Positions 59,809 to 61,636 of a DNA stretch of 61,636 nucleotides are shown here, piece by piece. The stretch is taken from positions 1 through 61,636 of the forward strand of contig NZ_LATM01000026.1 in NCBI RefSeq assembly GCF_000972495.1, written 5' to 3'. Origin of the DNA: Hymenobacter terrenus. GTDB lineage: Bacteria; Bacteroidota; Bacteroidia; Cytophagales; Hymenobacteraceae. The notes under the pieces were generated by a model, which saw nothing but the letters and a program-made list of their open reading frames with translations, was not told where the DNA came from and searched no databases. Numbering within the stretch: the first letter of the stretch is position 1; every line of letters begins with the position of its first letter. Both the position numbers and the translations under genes were made by a program.

Positions 59809-61233
59809 TCAGCGTAGCTGCATGATAAACCGGGTGCCCACATTCACGGTACTACTCACCTCAATGCGCCCTCCCATGGTTTCTACATGGGTTTTCACCA
59901 GATAAAGTCCCATGCCACGGCCAGGTTGCGTGCTGTGGAAGCGCTTGTAGAGCCGAAACACGTCGGCCCCCGCTTTTTCCAGGTCGAAGCCCAAGCCGTT
60001 GTCGGCCACTACTACCTCTACACCCTTGCCGGGAACGGCCGCAGCCGTAATCTCGACCCGCAGGGGGCGCTCTTCGGAGCGGTACTTCACGGCGTTGGAT
60101 AGAAGGTTGAAGAAGATACTATACAGGTAAGCGCGGTTACCGAGTACGTGCAAGTCATCGGGGATGTTGAGCACAACCTCGCCGCCGCACTGCGCAATAA
60201 GCTCCTCCAGATTGAGGCGGGCCTGCTCCACCATATCGGCCAGCTGTACCGACTCGGTACCGTCGACATTCTGCTTGTCCCGGATTGATAGAATGGTGTT
60301 CATGTCGCGCAGCACGGCGTCAAGCTGATGAATGCTGGCTTGCAAGTTGGCCAGGGTCTGCTCGTAATCGGGTGTGCTCTTTTCCAGCGAGCCAAGTAAA
60401 TCGACCAGGCCCAGGGCATTGGCAAGCGGGGCCCGCAGGTTGTGCGACACAATGTAGGTGAATTGTTGCAAATCCTGATTCTGCCGGTACAGCTCGCCCT
60501 GGGATTTTACCTTTTCGGTGACGTCGGAGAAATACACCGACAGCCCTTCCTGCGACGGAAAGGCCTTGACATCGAGCCACACCTGCTGCCGGAAATAGGC
60601 TTCAAAATGCACAGCCTGGCCCGTATCGAAAGCGTGCTGGTAACGCTCGTGGAAGATGCCATTCTCCTCCTCGGGAAAAACATCCCACATATTGCGCCCT
60701 AGCAGGTCTTCGCGGCGCACGTTGAGCAGGCGTTCCACTTCGGTGTTGACGAAGGTGAAACACCAGTCGCGGTCAAGCAGGAAAAATGCGTCGGTGATGC
60801 TCTCGAAAATCGTATTCAGTTTGTGCGCCTGGTCACGAATCAGCTGATGCGAGGCAAACTGTTCGGTCATGTTGCGGCACACCACGTGCACCCCCGTGAT
60901 GCGGCCCTCTACTACCAGCGGAACTTTGGTGATGAACAAAACAAGGCACGCCACAGTGTCCCGGAACTGCACTTCTACATCAAACTGCACCTTGCTGCCC
61001 TCGAAGGCCTCGCGCAGCTTTTGATTGAAGAGGTCGTGCAGGTACTCTGGCAGAAAATCGGTCAGGAGCCGGCCGACTACCTCCTCCTTGGTTTTGTCCA
61101 AAACTTTGAGGTAAGATGGGTTAGCATCCAGAATCATCCCCTTCTTATCCTGAAACAATACTAAATCAGGATTATTCTCGAATAGGGCCCGGAACCGCTG
61201 CTCACTCTCCCTCAACTGAAACAAATCACTCAT
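59809..61233 (-). CDS. Double-PAS sensor histidine kinase
   Basis: 474 aa from ATG 61233. Two PAS domains (about 5-120: RESEQRFRALFENNPDLVLFQ…; about 130-245: LNTIFESITDAFFLLDRDWCF…), a short coiled coil, HisKA (FTYIVSHNLRAPLANALGLVDLL) and HATPase (LYSIFFNLLSNAVKYRSEER, VVVADNGLGFDLEKAG, GRGMGLYLVKTHVE). No membrane helix. A frame to 61500 is longer but runs into repeat sequence. Cotranscribed with the CheY-like gene. Confidence 0.92.
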   Translation of the reverse strand: MSDLFQLRESEQRFRALFENNPDLVLFQDKKGMILDANPSYLKVLDKTKEEVVGRLLTDFLPEYLHDLFNQKLREAFEGSKVQFDVEVQFRDTVACLVLFITKVPLVVEGRITGVHVVCRNMTEQFASHQLIRDQAHKLNTIFESITDAFFLLDRDWCFTFVNTEVERLLNVRREDLLGRNMWDVFPEEENGIFHERYQHAFDTGQAVHFEAYFRQQVWLDVKAFPSQEGLSVYFSDVTEKVKSQGELYRQNQDLQQFTYIVSHNLRAPLANALGLVDLLGSLEKSTPDYEQTLANLQASIHQLDAVLRDMNTILSIRDKQNVDGTESVQLADMVEQARLNLEELIAQCGGEVVLNIPDDLHVLGNRAYLYSIFFNLLSNAVKYRSEERPLRVEITAAAVPGKGVEVVVADNGLGFDLEKAGADVFRLYKRFHSTQPGRGMGLYLVKTHVETMGGRIEVSSTVNVGTRFIMQLR

Positions 61234-61457
61234 AAACCACCGCGCCGGAATCCTGGCCCCCGCGCTTTTTAACTTAAGACGTTTCTTGACGTCTACGGCA
61301 AAAATTATAATTTGTCGCTTCACAAGCTTTAAAAAGCCGTTTTCATCGGCTGCTACACCGCTGGCGGGTGTAATGTTCCCGGCAGGTAGTATTGTGTCAG
61401 GACGGCAGCCGGTGGGGCGTACTGGCCGACGGGGCTTGCGGCCGATGCGGGCAGGTC

Positions 61458-61545
61458 GTAGCGCGAACTCTGTACTTCGCGTCCCCGCGCCTGCCCGCAT
61501 CGTTCGGGTGGCCGCTGGGAATGCGAACCACAGAGTTCGCGCTAC
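61458..61545. repeat. Inverted repeat of the GAACTCTGT family
   Basis: GTAGCGCGAACTCTGT (61458-61473) pairs perfectly with ACAGAGTTCGCGCTAC (61530-61545), 56 bp between. The inner part includes ATCGTTCGGGTGGCCGCTGGGAAT, also seen at about 7577-7598. Dispersed repeat like that at 7513. Confidence 0.7.
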
Positions 61546-61636
61546 AGCCAGTCTGCTACATGAAGGCGAAACTGCGCTAAGCCTTTTATCACTTAGAAGC
61601 TGTTTGAGTTAATTTAGGGTCATGGAAAAGGTCGTC

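Overview
The window is a chromosomal segment of a high-GC Bacteroidota, most likely a Hymenobacter or close Cytophagales relative. This rests on the SusC-type TonB receptor with a carboxypeptidase-regulatory-like domain, LytTR/LytS two-component genes, AT-rich upstream regions without clear Shine-Dalgarno sequences, several small outer-membrane barrels, and dispersed inverted repeats of a kind common in Hymenobacter genomes. The assignment is from gene style and was not checked by a search. I saw no rRNA, tRNA, CRISPR array, phage or intact insertion sequence.

Left part (1-18.6 kb): an accessory stress/redox region. It has three divergent pairs of an NmrA/QorB-type NAD(P)H reductase and a HxlR (DUF24) regulator (0.3-1.7, 6.1-7.5 and 16.1-17.5 kb). 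A fourth HxlR is divergent from a SnoaL-like gene (13.1-14.1 kb). Between them lie two Crp-like regulators, a periplasmic RidA, an SDR, a LytS/LytTR pair, a Tat-exported Acg-type nitroreductase, three outer-membrane barrels and an AraC regulator. Several gene remnants occur here: a MOSC protein cut off by the HxlR gene, a YceI tail, and a frameshifted membrane protein.

18.6-27.3 kb: a globin cluster (group III truncated hemoglobin, protoglobin, a MarR-type regulator with a C-terminal four-cysteine tail, a Rof-like protein, DUF2024 and a secreted protein), then an iron-uptake block (PepSY membrane protein, TonB receptor preceded by a large AT-rich inverted repeat) and a LysR regulator.

27.3-41.6 kb: acetyltransferases (one a double-GNAT fusion overlapping a membrane/SnoaL fusion), DUF1203, a PhoD-like phosphatase, an S41 peptidase, an exact 41-bp-period array of GTGGGGCCCCAC palindromes, a fourth NmrA/HxlR pair in an operon with DoxX, a PLP decarboxylase with a 124-bp second copy of its 3' end 2.4 kb away, and a DMT exporter divergent from a MocR regulator.

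41.6-48 kb: a TetR-headed redox cluster (SnoaL, QorB-like, two SDRs, an F420-reductase-like protein, cysteine hydrolase). It is marked by three copies of one 20-bp palindrome: before tetR, after tetR and after the last gene. A decayed NmrA-like gene follows.

48-61.6 kb: an ArsR regulator with a perfect operator palindrome, a complete RND efflux operon (adaptor, pump, TolC) ending in a degenerate acyl-carrier-like protein, DNA-3-methyladenine glycosylase I, an APC permease, and two histidine kinases with a CheY-like regulator.

The overall theme is response to electrophiles, quinones and nitrosative stress. Five HxlR proteins all keep a Cys-Pro near the N-terminus, and the window carries at least five intact NmrA/QorB reductases plus one dead copy. 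The strongest candidates for something undescribed are the 41-bp palindrome array, the element at fixed distance before three HxlR starts, the TetR operator triplet and the globin cluster with its four-Cys regulator.
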